A DNA stretch of 64,000 nt from Prostheceraeus crozeri (taxonomy: Eukaryota; Platyhelminthes; Polycladida; Euryleptidae): NCBI GenBank assembly GCA_907163375.1, contig CAJQUW010012890.1, positions 124,001-188,000 of the forward strand, read 5' to 3'. The translations under genes and the position numbers were made by a program. Numbering within the stretch: the first letter of the stretch is position 1; each line of letters opens with the position of its first letter. Shown piece by piece: positions 63,903 through 64,000 of the stretch. Below the pieces are notes generated by a model. The model was given only the letters and a program-made list of their open reading frames with translations. It was not told the origin of the DNA and made no database searches.

Positions 63903-64000
63903 ATTAAAGGTATAGGGAAATACATGTATGGCGCAAACTTATATTTGCAATTATTGATATGCATCATAAGTACTGTTGGAAGCGGATCCGGGTCGATATT

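Overview
The window is AT-rich animal nuclear DNA, probably from an invertebrate. The evidence is spliced genes with GT/AG introns, a TMEM256-type membrane protein gene, a THAP9/P-element-type gene, a tRNA-derived SINE and many decayed eukaryotic transposons (non-LTR retroelements, Tc1/mariner, pogo/Tigger, hAT). I cannot name the species.

The centrepiece is an 18.1 kb Polinton/Maverick (polintovirus-like) element at 6298-24389. It has a perfect 6-bp target duplication (GACATG), terminal inverted repeats of 645 and 609 bp, and two gene blocks. Running left to right it carries: an adenain-like cysteine protease (+); then on the minus strand an integrase fused to a PLA2-like domain, a small glycine/hydrophobic protein, a double-jelly-roll major capsid protein, a small coiled-coil protein and a fibre-like coiled-coil protein; then on the plus strand, from a 32-bp divergent promoter, a zinc-finger protein, a membrane-anchored P-loop ATPase, a small unknown protein and a protein-primed family B DNA polymerase; and finally on the minus strand a 5'-truncated packaging-type ATPase, a penton-like minor capsid protein, a second conserved unknown and a two-TM protein whose 5' half lies in the TIR. 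Replication, integration, capsid, maturation and packaging functions are all represented. Most large genes carry one nonsense codon or a one-base shift, often in an A/T homopolymer, and a 2.2 kb pogo/Tigger transposon (15817-18054) sits in the polymerase gene. This copy is therefore either recently dead or affected by indel errors.

Left of the Polinton (1-6291) are two fragments of one non-LTR retroelement family and a complete but dead Tc1-like element with TA duplications (3734-5378). To the right (24396-41100) lies an apparently intact five-exon THAP9/P-element-type gene (27833-38425, about 818 codons). Its first intron holds an array of 18 copies of a 194-bp repeat. Inverted dispersed repeats and a 605-bp foldback lie outside it.

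From 42 to 64 kb there is a SINE, a Tc1-like pseudogene, a non-LTR fragment and the three-exon TMEM256-like host gene (minus, 49182-56851). Its 7.1 kb first intron holds a Tc1 fragment, a Tc1 nested in a mariner-type element and a non-autonomous hAT element. The right end carries another non-LTR fragment and a broken BED-finger/hAT transposase. The rest is intergenic or intronic sequence with short palindromes.
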